A DNA stretch of 64,000 nt from Astrothelium macrocarpum. Lineage: Eukaryota > Ascomycota > Dothideomycetes > Trypetheliales > Trypetheliaceae. The stretch lies in assembly GCA_021030915.1 (NCBI GenBank), contig JAGEMR010000015.1:1-64000 (forward strand), given 5' to 3'. Numbering within the stretch: position 1 is the stretch's first letter; each line of letters opens with the position of its first letter. The position numbers and the translations under genes were made by a program. Under the pieces are notes generated by a model. The model saw nothing but the letters and a program-made list of their open reading frames with translations. It was not told the DNA's origin and did not search any database. Positions 36,282-47,856 of the stretch are shown piece after piece.

Positions 36282-37033
36282 TCTGAGCTGCTTTTTCTTC
36301 CATCTACATTGCTTGATACCTAGCTGTTTAGCGACCACTTGTGGATAAAATTTTCCCGATTTCTTATCTTCTGGGATTCTAATGATGGAATGGCGATCGA
36401 TGATTTGTGCTTTTTATGGCATATGATACCCAATTCGTACGGGTCCGGCTTGGGTTAAGGCATATGAGTTAATATCCAGCAGGTGGCTTCACAAGCCATT
36501 GCTTCCAAGTGTGTATTTAAGTATGTCAACATAGTATATGCGATAATCCAGGTATGAATGTATTCCGTAGATTCGTTTTGTTTCCGCACCTCACCCAGTG
36601 CCAGGTATGTGAACATTGACTTGCTTCACAGCCAGATGTCACCATGGTTTACAATGAGAGACGTCATGCACGAGCTCGTAGGGAGAATCTAGTTTCATTT
36701 CAAGCCATTAGAGACCCCAAACAATCCATTGTAAAACAAATCTCAAGGATTTCTCGTTTGCCATTGTTGAGGGACTCTCCACAAGGGGCGTGGCGAATGT
36801 TATGTTTCGCGACCAAGAACAGGATTTCTTTATGTAGTCCCTGATGTTGCGTGCATTGTATACGTCACCAAGTTTAGCTCACCCATGGTAAGGTAAGGTA
36901 AGGTAAGGTAAGGTAAGGTAAGGTAAGGTAAGGTAGGTAAGGCAAGGAAATCGACCGTTCATGACAGTGCCATACCTAGCAGGTACAGTTCTCGACGCGT
37001 CAATATCATTGATTCGCCTTTACGTTGCCCTAC
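36282..37033. other. Intergenic with GGTAA microsatellite
   Basis: Contains the pentamer array listed separately and the promoter of the following NmrA-like gene. The short plus frame at 36644-36844 shows no domain. Confidence 0.6.
36887..36942 (+). repeat. (GGTAA)n pentamer microsatellite
   Basis: About ten GGTAA units run without interruption, then degrade to GGTA and GGCAA near 36932-36942. It lies 92 bases upstream of the next ATG. Confidence 0.95.
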
Positions 37034-37963
37034 ATGCTCGCAATTACTGGCGCGTCGGGTAGATTAGGCTCCCAAGTAGTCAGTGCAATACTGAAATACA
37101 ACCTTACTCCACCCGAACATCTTGTGCTCTGCACATCCTCTGACCCGGAATCTTCGAAATGGAATACAGCCAAGCAGAGAGGTGCTCATGTGCGATCCGC
37201 AGACTTTGACGACAAACAGTCAATGGTCAAAGCATTCGGTGGCTGCGCTAAGTTATTGCTCATCTCCACGCCACAAATCCAGCTCGACTTCAACAATGCG
37301 CCGCTTGGGCAAGGTCGCGAAAAACATCATTTCAATGCCATTGATGCCGCACGAGAGGCAGGCATTTCTCATGTCTACTACACATCTCTTGCTTTTGGAT
37401 CGCATTCTAAAGCAGGAGTTATGACAGCACACAATCGCACTGAGGACTATCTACAAAAGTTGCCGGGGATCGGACACACCATCATCAGAGAAGGAATTTA
37501 CAACGAGACCTGGCCGCTCTACCTTGGATACTACAAGCTTCCAGAAGACGATCGTACAGAAGTCCCCGTCGCTGGAGATGGACCAATTAGCTGGACGCCC
37601 ATTGAAGATATGGGTCTGGGCAATGCTCTCATTGTTACGGACGGCCCCGAGAAATACAATGGCAAGATGTTCTATCTTTCATCTACTACACCACGTACTA
37701 TCAAAGATATCGCAAATGCTGTCGCGCGCAACACAGGACGTGAAGTCAGGCCGAAAATTGTTGGCAAGGAGGAATACGTGAAATATTATGTAAATGAGAG
37801 AGGTGTGGACAAGCGGTTGGTGCAATGGTGGGCATCAAGTTATGATGCGATCTCAGAAGGAGAATGCGAGATCAAGGATGACACATTGGACAACCTCATT
37901 GCTGGGTACAATGAGACAGGTGAAGCGGTCGAAGTCAAAATACGTGCAATGTTGCAGGAGTAG
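37034..37963 (+). CDS. NmrA-like NAD(P)-binding reductase
   Basis: Single-exon 309-residue protein of the atypical short-chain dehydrogenase group (NmrA-like, similar to bacterial quinone oxidoreductase 2 or plant isoflavone-reductase-like enzymes). The N-terminal Rossmann motif is GASGRLG at about residues 6-12, after the strand MLAIT. A dinucleotide-discriminating stretch follows (LCTSSDPES), then VYYTSLAF, where classical enzymes have the active-site Tyr, and the conserved HTIIREGIYNE and WTPIEDMG segments. The substrate is unknown; some members are redox sensors rather than enzymes. Start is the ATG at 37034, because the open frame upstream begins without ATG. Confidence 0.88.
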   Translation: MLAITGASGRLGSQVVSAILKYNLTPPEHLVLCTSSDPESSKWNTAKQRGAHVRSADFDDKQSMVKAFGGCAKLLLISTPQIQLDFNNAPLGQGREKHHFNAIDAAREAGISHVYYTSLAFGSHSKAGVMTAHNRTEDYLQKLPGIGHTIIREGIYNETWPLYLGYYKLPEDDRTEVPVAGDGPISWTPIEDMGLGNALIVTDGPEKYNGKMFYLSSTTPRTIKDIANAVARNTGREVRPKIVGKEEYVKYYVNERGVDKRLVQWWASSYDAISEGECEIKDDTLDNLIAGYNETGEAVEVKIRAMLQE

Positions 37964-38440
37964 ATTGCTTCTCCAATTACCCATATATTCGGAAAGGCGT
38001 AGACACAATTGCATCTCCACAACCGCTTTGCGCCCTGCAACGCCAACAAGCTGTGGGAGCTGGAACAAAAAGCCGTGCATTTTTTCCAGCAAGTCCACTG
38101 GAATTATTCCTTTTCTAGTGCTGCGCCGCACTTGTTTAACAGGGGTTTAGCCGCCCACCCAAGGCAACATCGGGTACATCGATCCTACATCCACGGTTTG
38201 ATCTTTTCTTTCCAATTTCTCACAGATTTGTTTTCTCGCTCTTCACATTTCATGTGGATCCTTTCGCTGTTATGATGCCACAGTGCTGGATATCTTCTCT
38301 CCCGTCCTCAACCTAAGTGATGCTGTGTAACAAGTACATACGACCTGCTTTTGACGTATCAACCCAACAAACATTGCAACTCGCTTTGTGAGGTTTCGTT
38401 TGCAATATCTAAAAAAGACTTCCTCAGTGAAAGTGAGAAG
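37964..38440. other. Intergenic, no gene found
   Basis: Tandem spacer between the reductase and the NACHT protein; presumably the terminator of one and promoter of the other. Nothing else supported. Confidence 0.6.
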
Positions 38441-41400
38441 ATGGCTGAGGCCATAGGACTTACCGCAAGTATTATTACATTGTTGCAAATCAGTTACGCT
38501 ACTACTACTGTTGCATACAAAGATTTTCATCGCGTTTTAGGAGCAGAAAAGGAGATTAGTACGCTTTCAAAGGGCATTTCGGACCTTGGGAAAGCTCTTG
38601 CTGGTATCGAAGAGCTCGTTGATGATAATATGCAAGACGAGTCCCTTCGACCGTTACGGCTGTTGAGGAAGCTCTCGACAGTGTTGCATGATTCGAAGGA
38701 GGAACTCGAGTATGTCCAAAATCAGCTAAAATGGCCTTCTGGAAAATCAGCGGTCAAAAGGTGGGTAGAACATAGTTTGTCTTCATTTGAGACTGACTGG
38801 CAGGGAGCCTCTTGACTGACAACAACTTTAGAGGTTGGGCCGCAGTGCAATGGCCAATTAAAGAAAAAGAGGTACGGCAGAGTTTGGATAGGTTCAAGGA
38901 CATCACAAAAAGTCTTGAACTTGCAATGGATGCCGAAAACGTTTCGATAGGACGCGAGACCCAAAAGATTTTAAATGAAACCAAGAAACTCATTGAACAA
39001 AACACACTTAATAATATGACAAAGGAAATTTATGAATGGTTGCAGCGTGCGGATCCGTCTACAAACCATGCAACCGCGCTAGCTCTTCACGAGCCGGGCA
39101 CCGGACTTTGGCTTCCTCGGAGATCCGAGTACCAGCACTTTAAAAGTAATGATAATGAAGTCGTATGGATCAATGGCATACTTGGATCTGGGAAGACAGT
39201 GCTCTGGTAAGTGGGTTAATGTGATCATCCGTACATCACTAATCAGGCTAGCTCCTCTATAATCGAAGACCTCAAGAAAGACATTGACGCGGGTCAGGAT
39301 ACGATTTTGGTATATTTTTACTTTGATTTCAATTCGATTCGGAAACAAAACATTGGAAATTTTTTGCGGAGTTTGCTTGCCCAGTTTGTCAAGTCCAACG
39401 TGCACTTGCCACAACCGATTGAGGAGCTCTACACGCGTCACAAAGTTCAAAGACATGATCCATCCATTGAGGACCTCCTTGAGGCATTTCTGTCCGCCTG
39501 TGCCGGATATCGCAAAGTCTATTTGGTTGCGGATGCCCTCGACGAATGTACTCAACGGGATGGATTATTATCGCTACTGACTAATCTTATATCTCAGCGG
39601 CCTGCATCTTTAAGTATGCTTCTCACAAGTCGACAAGAAAGAGATATAGAGGACGCTCTTAGACCCGTGGCAAATTGCACCATCACCATTGAAGCGAAAG
39701 CCATCGAACCCGACATCCGTTTATATGTATCGAATGAACTAGGACGAGACAAGGCTCTGAAAGTCTTTCCAAAGCACATTCACGAAGAGATAGAAACAGC
39801 TTTAGTTTCTAAAGCAGACGGTATGTTTCGCTGGGTATATTGTCAATTGCTCAGACTCAGAAAATGCAAGAACCCAAATTCAGTGCGCCATCAATTAGCT
39901 TCTCTGCCTCGAGATCTTGATGAGACGTATGAAAGGGTGCTCAGAAACATCGATGAGGAGGATAAACCCAAGGCTCGAGCGATTCTAATGTGGCTTGCTT
40001 TTTCGAAACGGCCACTGTTCCTTGATCAAATAGCCGAGGTGGCAGCGATCGATCCGGTAACGAAGCAACTAAATAAAAATGAGCAGCTATTCCAAAAAAC
40101 TCTCGTCTTCGACTTCTGTCCTGGGCTCATACGGGTATGCGAGAAAGTTCAAAAAGGCTGGGACCGAACTGGCTACGTTTTCTATCATGACAATGGTATA
40201 TTATCCAACTTTCCTTTTCCCAGACAACTCTCTCCAATGTGCAAAGGAGAATCCCCGGATCCGGATACCGTACTAGATTACTAATGCTTTATCGTTAGTG
40301 ATTCGTCTAGCGCACTTCTCAGTCAAGGAATACCTTGTATCTCAGAGGATTAAAGAAAGCTGCGTCAAGTACTTCTACCAAAATGCCGCGATTGCGAACC
40401 GAGAAATTGCGACAACGTGCCTCAACTACCTTATCATGTTAAAAGAGCCACTGACTCAGACGTGCTTTACTGATTATCCGTTGCTGAGTTATGGTGCAAA
40501 GCACTGGACGAAGCATTTTCAAGATCTCCCAAATCTCGAAGACAAAGATGAGCTGCTTCCGATACTATTACACTTATTTCGGGTAAGTTACGTATACCTA
40601 ATTTCTAATACTAGAGCCGCACATGAATGCAGGATGTAGGGTGCTTCGCAATCTTCTCTACTGTCCCAGTATAGGACTATAGAGAGGCTTACCTGTCACT
40701 CCTTGTTTAGAATTCTTGGTGAATTTTTTTTTTTTTTTGATCATGTTTTCGTTTAAACTAATCAGAGACATTATCCTCGCGCAAGTTCATTCAAGTTACG
40801 CCTTGACTTATACGTACGTTAGGGCAAGCCTCAAGGCTTCCGAAATTGGATGCAGGTACTAGATCCAAGTGCCCTAAAGCAGCATAATGCCATCGAAGAC
40901 CAATTTCTCCGTGATTTAGACGAAAGTGACGAGGTACAGACTCCACTCTACATGGCAGCTCGATTTGGTCTTGTCAGTGTAGTGGAGAAATTAATCCAGG
41001 ACGATCCCAATGAGGATGTGGACGCTGTTGGTGGAATTCTAGGTCCGGCTATCGCTGCTGCTATATGTGCCGAGGATATGAACTTGCGGACTAAAATCAC
41101 CGAGGACCATAGAGAAGTTGTGAGAATTCTAATCGGCCAAGGCGCAAATATTCATGCCGGTGGCATCATGGGGGTAAACATGTTGTTATACGCATTTGCT
41201 CCTGGAAATGGAGGAGTAATGGACCAACTCATCGAGGCTGGCGCCAGTGTGAATGCTCAAAATATTGACGGAGAGACTTTGCTCCATCTTGCAGTCTCTG
41301 AAAACTATGGGGAAGCAGCACAGCGGCTTTTACGGCATGGCGCAGTGCTTGAGGCACGTGACAGTAATGGCAAAACTCCATTGGTTCGGGGTATAGAGAG

Positions 41401-41659
41401 CTCTCTTTCTGAAGTGGGGATGATTCGAATGCTCTTAGATTTGGGGGCCGATATTGATGTGCAAGACAATGATGGTTGCACACCACTGCATTACGCTGTT
41501 CGACGTGGCTCCGGAGACTTTGCGATGCTCCTACTCCAGCAAGGAGCACGAGCAGATGTTACAGAAAAGAGGGGCCTCCGCCCACTCGACAAAGATTGGT
41601 GCAGGATCAAAAACGAAACGTGGACAAGCTTGAGACCGACTTTACAACATACTTCTTAG
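38441..41659 (+). CDS. NLR-like STAND protein: HeLo-like N-terminus, NACHT, ankyrin repeats
   Basis: Fungal NLR-type signalling ATPase of the kind tied to non-self recognition and regulated cell death. Exons 38441-38760, 38832-39206, 39252-40195, 40299-40582 and 40823-41659 give 919 residues in frame. Residues 1-110 match the fungal N-terminal domain of STAND proteins (starts MAEAIGLTASIITLLQ). The NACHT domain has Walker A GSGKT (225-229), Walker B VYLVADALDEC (321-331) and a sensor LTSRQERDI. A winged-helix region with LAHFSVKEYLVSQRI follows, then about five to six ankyrin repeats from residue 670 to 905. Intron 3 (103 bases) and intron 4 (240 bases, with a T run) were placed by frame and conserved motifs. 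All ATPase motifs look intact, so it is probably functional. Confidence 0.88.
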
Positions 41660-42604
41660 TACCACGCCCATGTATGAAAGGTGCTATCTATGCGTACCGA
41701 AACGGAGATTTGACGGTGGCACGACATGTACAATAAGTCTGGCACGTTCAACATCTAAAGCTGTGGCAGCCGCCCTCAGCAGTAGACCCATCGTGAATGC
41801 TACATGGACAACGCATGTTTGCCTTTCAAGCGACCAAACTAGGTGCTCTTTGGAGGTGCGTTTCGTTCCAACTATCCTTGACTTGGTTTAGTACGACTTG
41901 CTGAAGGCAATGCTCGTTTCAAGGCTGCTCTAAAGCATTCGGTAGAGAGAAATTACCTATTCCAACCGTTCCCTCGTTGCCAACAACAATTATAATCCAG
42001 CTCGGTCAAAGCAGAGCGAATCATTTATTATAGACAGAGAAGCACCATTGTAGGAATTAGGAGCCGCTTGTACAGGAAGACATTACGTATATTCATAGAA
42101 CCCGCCCACGTAAAGTTCCACAACATATGCATAACATTCTTGCATCAAGGCAGATGATTAACCTGAAACTCACCAACCTACCATGCGCGTTGATTGCTGC
42201 GATTGACGGTTTAGAAGACGGAATACAGAGGAGTGTCGGGACGAAAGCTTGGACCTCTGTCATATCTCGGCGTAGTCTGCCACTGAAATTGAAATCATAT
42301 GCAACCGAGAACGCTTTTGGTTTTCTCACATGGGCTATTCAGCCAAGCGTCTTGTAAATGGTCAGGCTGTTCAAGCCACTGCATTGCCTCCCTGTATAGT
42401 TTCAAGGCTTTTCGTCCAAATAACGCCTTCCCAATGGGCTCACTTGCTCAGGTCGAACCTCGGTTTGATCTGGTGCCTGGTGTAGTATATAAATCATTTA
42501 CAGAGATCGCTGACAGATATTCTGTTCATTTTACTAAAGACTGACTGTTTTCATCTAATCGATTGTTCTGTACGCTCATTCGTCCAACCTGTGTTTCCTG
42601 AGAA
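41660..42604. other. Intergenic after NLR gene
   Basis: Short frames just after the NLR stop (41670-41891 plus) could be old repeat-domain sequence, but I cannot show ankyrin motifs in them. No other gene supported. Confidence 0.5.
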
Positions 42605-43298
42605 ATGGCAGCTCCAGCGTCTGCAACGTCAAAAGACCTCAATGGGGCTTGGGTGTTGGTCAGTCATCTGATAGAATCTATGAGCTCGGGCTGATGCGAA
42701 AAATCAAGAACCAAGAAAAGAGTGGAGGAAGAGATCTACTTAATGAAACTCTGGAATTGGTAGCTTGCACACCGCTCAAGGTGAAGATCCCTCAACTGAA
42801 TGTTTCTGTTCACAGCAAGGCGTTTCTGCACCCTATCGGGGAGTCATCATACGATCGGCCATCACGCTTCATGCAAAGCATTATACCGACGAGGATGGCG
42901 AGCACATCGATATCAAACAAGTCGCTTCCGTCATCCTTCCCTTCCTAAAAACCGAAACCATTGAACAACGCACTTTGGCTGGAAAATGGCGCGAACACAC
43001 AGACAATATCTTCGGAACAGTAAGAGGTTGGAGTAAAAGAATCAAATTAGAAGAATATGATGATATCACGACCGACTCTTTTATGAAGTCAGGATGGTTG
43101 CCCGAAGCAAACGAAGATGGTCTGGTCCAATCCTATGTAGAGAATCACGAGAGAGGATGGACAGCAGATCAGCTTTGGGGATTTGAAGAGATTGATGGTG
43201 AAAGACATTATGTTAGACACGCTCTTATAAAGAAGGGAGATGTGTATAAGACCTTAAAATTGGTCTATAACTATGGCGGACCGTCCACTAAGTGGTGA
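42605..43298 (+). CDS. Small conserved fungal protein, possibly beta-barrel
   Basis: Exons 42605-42658, 42709-42759 and 42816-43298 give 195 residues. I recognise a widespread fungal family without an assigned function: DLNGAWVLNQ near the start, LNETLELQGVSAPYRG, ITLHAKHYTDEDG, WREHTDNIFGTVRGWSK, and a C-terminal GWTADQLWGFEEIDGERHY (core LWGFEEIDG) before the last two strands. The alternating strands and the G-x-W near the N-terminus suggest a small lipocalin-like barrel; this is inference. No signal peptide, so probably intracellular. The first two introns are 50 and 56 bases with clean sites; without them the conserved start is lost. Confidence 0.8.
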
Positions 43299-43649
43299 AA
43301 CAAGCCAGAGAAATAGCTTGTACAAGAAGACTTGAACTGTCGTAAATGAGCCATGGGAAAGCCACTACTACTTTTCAGCAGGAGATATTAAAGGAAACAT
43401 ACAACATAAGTGACGAGCCAAACCAGGGTGGGCCCTAATCAGACTGTAGATTTTCTGCTATAGATGAAAACTGCAATAAATCTCTCGTCAAGTTGAATAC
43501 ATCTGAATGGCTATAATTTTAATGGGGGCTCTCCAAAATTGGTGCAAGAGTTTTAATTTATGTTAAGAACAAGGTCCAGAAATAATCACCAAGAGTATGA
43601 CTTCTTTTAGAATGACTCCGAAGCCAGTGTCACAGACAAATTAGCACTC
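43299..43649. other. Convergent spacer
   Basis: Separates two converging genes; no feature seen beyond presumed 3' ends. Confidence 0.6.
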
Positions 43650-44767
43650 TCACGTATATTCTTCAAGCAGCGGGTGACTTTCGTATCCTTCTCGCCTTGT
43701 CTGAATTTTCATACTCTCGAGAACTCTCCTCTTCACATCTTTACTCCGCACATCCATGCCCACAAAGGCACCGTGAGTCGAATCGAAATCGAAAGATTCT
43801 AAGGCTTTCCACATCTTGTACATCTCGAATGGCGAAAGAGGTATCATATTAGGAATCGAATAACAAAATGAGAAACTGCTTGTGCCCGGAGGTCGGTCAA
43901 CGTGGTACAATGCTGACTGTGCCAAGATCAGTGTCAATGACAGAAAAAGTCTGGTGAATCATTACGTACAGGCACAGTGACAATTGTGTCAGCAATGAAC
44001 AACTTTTTCTCCCAGTGAAGGACTAGACTCCCAGGAAAGTGTCCTCCTAATTTCACCGCAGTCAGACCATCACAGATGCTTTGAACATCCGTTGTAATCA
44101 ATTTCCTTGTCCTGTTCTCATCGATGCGGTTGCACCATGCTTCGTCTTCGGCCGCAAGGAAAACAGGACAATTGAATGTTGAAGCCCAGTCCAGATGCGT
44201 CGTATAGTAATGTGGATGAGAGATGCAGATGGCCTTCAATCCACCTAGGGACTCGATCTTGCAAAATAGATTTTACGTCAACACCATGATTTGCGCATGT
44301 ACGATTAGTACAGAGGTCTTACAAAATCGACAGTAGGCTTATCGAGAAACGCTATGCAATCCCATAAAACATTACCATGTTCTGTTTCCAATAAGATAGC
44401 TCGCTGTCCTATTCCAAACTGTTGGCCGTTTCAGCATTATATCTTGCTAAGTGGCAAGTCCAGGTCTCTTGAGATCTTACTTTAGGTTCTGTCCAAATAG
44501 ACCATATGCGCTCGTCAACAACATCTCGTTGCCATTTATTTACATGTCCACATTCTCTCAACTGTTCTAGGCTGGTCCATGCCTGGCCTTGAGGAGGGAC
44601 GAATTGGCGAGGATCCTGAGATCAGTTGTCAGTATGTACATCGACGTCGCAACTAGAATTTGCAGTCATACATCACAGATCTTACAGTTCCTCAGTGGCT
44701 TATCAGCGGGAACATCGAACTGAGTCGCACATGCTTTGCAGATGAGTAGGTTATCGCTTATCGCCAT
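43650..44767 (-). CDS. Metallo-beta-lactamase-fold protein with N-terminal zinc ribbon
   Basis: Exons (plus coordinates) 44672-44767, 44481-44615, 44323-44418, 43970-44257 and 43650-43916 give 293 residues; all introns are phase 0. Residues 11-30 hold CKAC and CKIC, a small zinc-ribbon pair. The rest has the metallo-beta-lactamase layout: FGIGQRAILLET, VLWDCIAFLD, the motif SHPHYYTTHLDWA, FLAAEDEAW, KLGGHFPGSLVLHW and LFIADTI. The metal motif is not the classical H-x-H-x-D-H: it reads H-P-H-x4-H (His123, His125, His130), with a later His in GGHFPGS and Asp in IADT. This variant is typical of a fungal subfamily of unknown substrate. No signal peptide. Confidence 0.85.
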
Positions 44768-45279
44768 AATGGCATAAAGGATGAGAGATGTTTACGGCAC
44801 AAGCTCCCAGTAGGTATTCTGAAATTCCTACCTACCTATTAGTTCCTGACGAAGCCCCTACGGCTAACAAAATGCATCATTATGTGTTGCAATGAGAAAA
44901 TGTCACAAGGCGCCAATCATATAATTCGTGATACACATGCTGCAGATACCTTCAACCATAAGAGAGGTCACAATCCATAAAGTTATCTCTCAACAAAGAG
45001 GCTTCGTATGGTTGGTGGCTGAAAAGTGGGCATCTCCCCGATATGCAATTGACTAATTTTCAAATTTTTGCCGGCTACGACATTTCTATTTGCAACACCT
45101 AGCGGCACATACCTTCATTCGACGTACCAGCTTGATCGTAGACCAAGCGTTGAGCCATGAACATCATAAATTCAGACCTACAATCTTGGTGTGGGTCTCT
45201 TGGTAAGCGCAAGCCTTCAAACCCAGCCGAACGCCATTTTCAATGCATTCCTTATGTCTACTTCCTTGTTTGATACCAT
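44768..45279. other. Intergenic, no gene found
   Basis: Upstream region of the metallo-beta-lactamase-like gene and 3' end of the FAS1 gene. Nothing else supported. Confidence 0.6.
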
Positions 45280-46008
45280 TCAAGAAGCGTAATTCAAAAC
45301 ACCCTTCAAAATCCAGACCTCCCCGTTGGAGACCTTGTCAGCTACACTTTCCACGATAACACCATGGGGCTGGATCTATACAACAGGAATCAGCACCCTA
45401 CCGCTGACCAGGAGTTTGATCAAAGAGTGACGTACCAATTTTTGGCCTCCTTCTCTCTCCTCCCACCATATTTCCCTTCCCACCAATGTTTCCACCTTTG
45501 CTCCCTCCCTCCATGGGCTCTCCGGTACCACATGTGCCTCCACAAAACGCTTCAGATTTGCATTGGCTCGCTCGGTACCATCTTGGCCCTCATACGCCTG
45601 TGCACCAAGCTTTTCGTAATCTTGTGGATCCTCCCACGGTTTTCGGGGAAGTTTGTAAATCTCGGAGTTGAGAGGTGCAAGGATAGTGGAATTCGCGGTG
45701 GACGAGTCCAGCCGTGCGGCGATGGCAGTGATGTCGCGGGTGAACCCAGCAAAGATTTGAATACTATGGGAACGACCGACTACATCTGAGATAAGGATGC
45801 TAGAGGAAGATGTTTTGTCGCTTTGTGTATTACCAGTATCAGGAAGGGCGATACTGGGTGTCTGTTCCATAAGGGGAGATTGCTCTTGTCGTGCGGGGTC
45901 GAGCTCGGCCGAATCGCCTTGATGGAATCGGGAGAAGGCGAGAAAATGGGAGGAGCATTCAAGGAAGAGACATGCAAGAATGTGGAAGATGGTAAATGAG
46001 GATTTCAT
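45280..46008 (-). CDS. Small secreted FAS1 (fasciclin) domain protein
   Basis: Exons 45436-46008 and 45280-45375 give 222 residues. Residues 1 to about 25 are a hydrophobic signal peptide or anchor. A low-complexity linker follows, then one FAS1 domain: SHSIQIFAGFTRDITAIAARL, NSTILAPLNSEIYKLPRKPWEDP (core TILAPLNSEI), FVEAHVVPESP, and after the intron VADKVSNGEVWILKGVL, the conserved last strand pair. FAS1 domains mediate adhesion at cell surfaces or vacuole membranes; this one is close to the fungal YLR001C-like vacuolar type. The second exon is short but restores the end of the domain. Confidence 0.85.
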
Positions 46009-47856
46009 GGCTCAGATTCCATAAGGTTTAGGTAGAAAAAGAGTGGGAGAACGAAGGGCAGGGCAGTCCTGACGTAAAGAACAATACCTTGTCCGCTTTC
46101 CCACACACCAGCTCCATACCTTACCTACGTCGTTATGCTTGTACATAATCATCCCTTGCAGTGTTTGGCTGAGCTGTCTAATGATTACTGTCAGCCCTTG
46201 ATTCGGAAATAATATCACTCTCACACCGCACTGGTACTGCTGGCGAATTATTTGCAGTCTTCGCGTCCATGGCTATAAACTCTTCACTATTTTGACGCAG
46301 CCTTGGTGTCAATGTTCTTTTCGACATGCTTTTGAGCCATACAAAGTATTCCCGCTCAAACAACTTTAGCTCGACGAGAGCTTTAAATAAAATTACTAAG
46401 TAATGGTGCTATCGAAAATACTGATAAGTCGTGCCACATTATAATTAACTACCTTACTTATTTGCATGAACATGAGATTCAGGCACTGCTAGGCAGCTTT
46501 CTGTAAGTACGAAGCCACGCCCGAACAACGAATCTGATTCGCTGATGATATCCTTGGAACCGCATTATCAAGAAACAATGTTTGGAAGAGGTAGAAATCG
46601 TATCTTGCTCAAAAATATGGCGTAGAGCCAAGCGACGAATAGCGAAGGTATCTTGATGCTATGCAGTTCGCAACGCGCGCTGTCCATGAATTGAAGGCGA
46701 AACTGTAGATTACATGAGGGATTCGCCATGATTTACCAGCAATACACCAATAGTAGGTCTTTTCAAAGCGAAAAAATGCGCCTGCCGGGTATTTCCAGTT
46801 GTGACGCCAGCAAGTACGTTATTCTTTCTTTGCTACACTGCCAGGCTCATGGCCAAGGTGCGGCTGCTGAGAATCATTCAGCGACAGTTTGATGAAATCC
46901 ATAATACTCTTTTCTTTAATATTTAATATTATTAGGTCACATGCTATACGTCGCCTATGGTAGGCTTGCATTTGGTGGGACACTTTTTTAATCCCGATAT
47001 AGCGACTCAAACTGCCACCTCCGCATTCTTTGCGTTTTCATGAAAGCTGCTGTCAGCATCATCTCATGAAAATGCAAGTCAAAGAATGGCTTTGCTGTAT
47101 TACACGTCCAGTGTTTTCTCAATCCCATGGGCATGGATCACAGGAGGGTTCGAATTTAGTTTCATCCACAAAGAATCATGGGCAGTCGTTCAAACGGAAA
47201 TCTAATTCACAAGTCGCCTTCTCGTGTTTGACATCTGCTCACTCTCGTCGTCAGATTTAGTATATTGAAAACATTCGAAGTTGGGATTGTACATAGCTAT
47301 TTACAACAACAGCACTACGGAATTTTGAAGAGCAAGTCTACTGTCGAAATTTCGTTTCAGAGGTAGCACTCGAGATCTCTTGGCTCTCCTGGCTGCACAG
47401 GCAGAAGGTTCGTAGCCGGCACCACGTACAGGTGGATCTCATCGCCAGCCAAGAAAAAGGTAATCCAGTAAAGAATTTGTTTTGGGTGTAGCCTACTAAA
47501 AGACTTGTTTTGGTGGAAGCCCACTAAAGCACTTATATAGAGTGTAGCCCACGGAAGGATTTGTTTTAGTGGTAGCCCGCGGAGGACCTTTTTTGGGTGG
47601 TAGCCTACTAAAAGACGTATTTTGGTGGTGGCCTACTAAAAGACTGGTCTTGGTAGTAGCCCAATAAAGGACTTATATGGAGTGTAGCCCACGGAAGGAC
47701 TTGGTTTGGTGGTAGCCCACTGAGGACTTTTCTTGGATGTTAGCCCGCTAAAGGACTTGTTTTAGTGGTAGCCCGCTAAAAGACTTGTGTGACGTGTAGC
47801 CAGCTAGAAGACTCATTCGGAGAATAATTAGTTCAAGCATACTTCCTTCGTCACAT
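46009..47856. other. Intergenic with 28-base minisatellite
   Basis: Short frames (46012-46224, 46178-46363, 46819-47010 minus; 47030-47260 plus) show no domain. The only strong structure is the tandem array at 47488-47823. Confidence 0.55.
47488..47823. repeat. 28-base minisatellite, 12 units
   Basis: Twelve head-to-tail units with the approximate consensus GTAGCCCACTAAAGGACTTG plus eight T/G-rich bases. The starts of the first and last units are exactly 11 x 28 bases apart (47488 and 47796), although single units vary in sequence and two neighbours differ by one base in length. A partial, decayed unit precedes the array. It begins 33 bases past the stop codon of the adjacent minus-strand gene, so it may lie in its 3' untranslated region. 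Confidence 0.9.

Noticed and set aside
40730..40740. T run inside the NLR gene as a possible break
   Set aside because: It lies in intron 4, and the exons on both sides join in frame.
45364..45789. 141-codon plus-strand frame opposite the FAS1 gene
   Set aside because: The minus-strand frame has a signal peptide, FAS1 motifs and a good intron; the plus frame has none of these.
47130..47160. GGTTCGAAT-like T-loop suggesting a tRNA
   Set aside because: No pairing acceptor, D or anticodon stems around it.
47488..47823. Regular 28-base repeats resembling a CRISPR array
   Set aside because: Units are directly joined with no spacers, are diverged from one another, and the genome is fungal.
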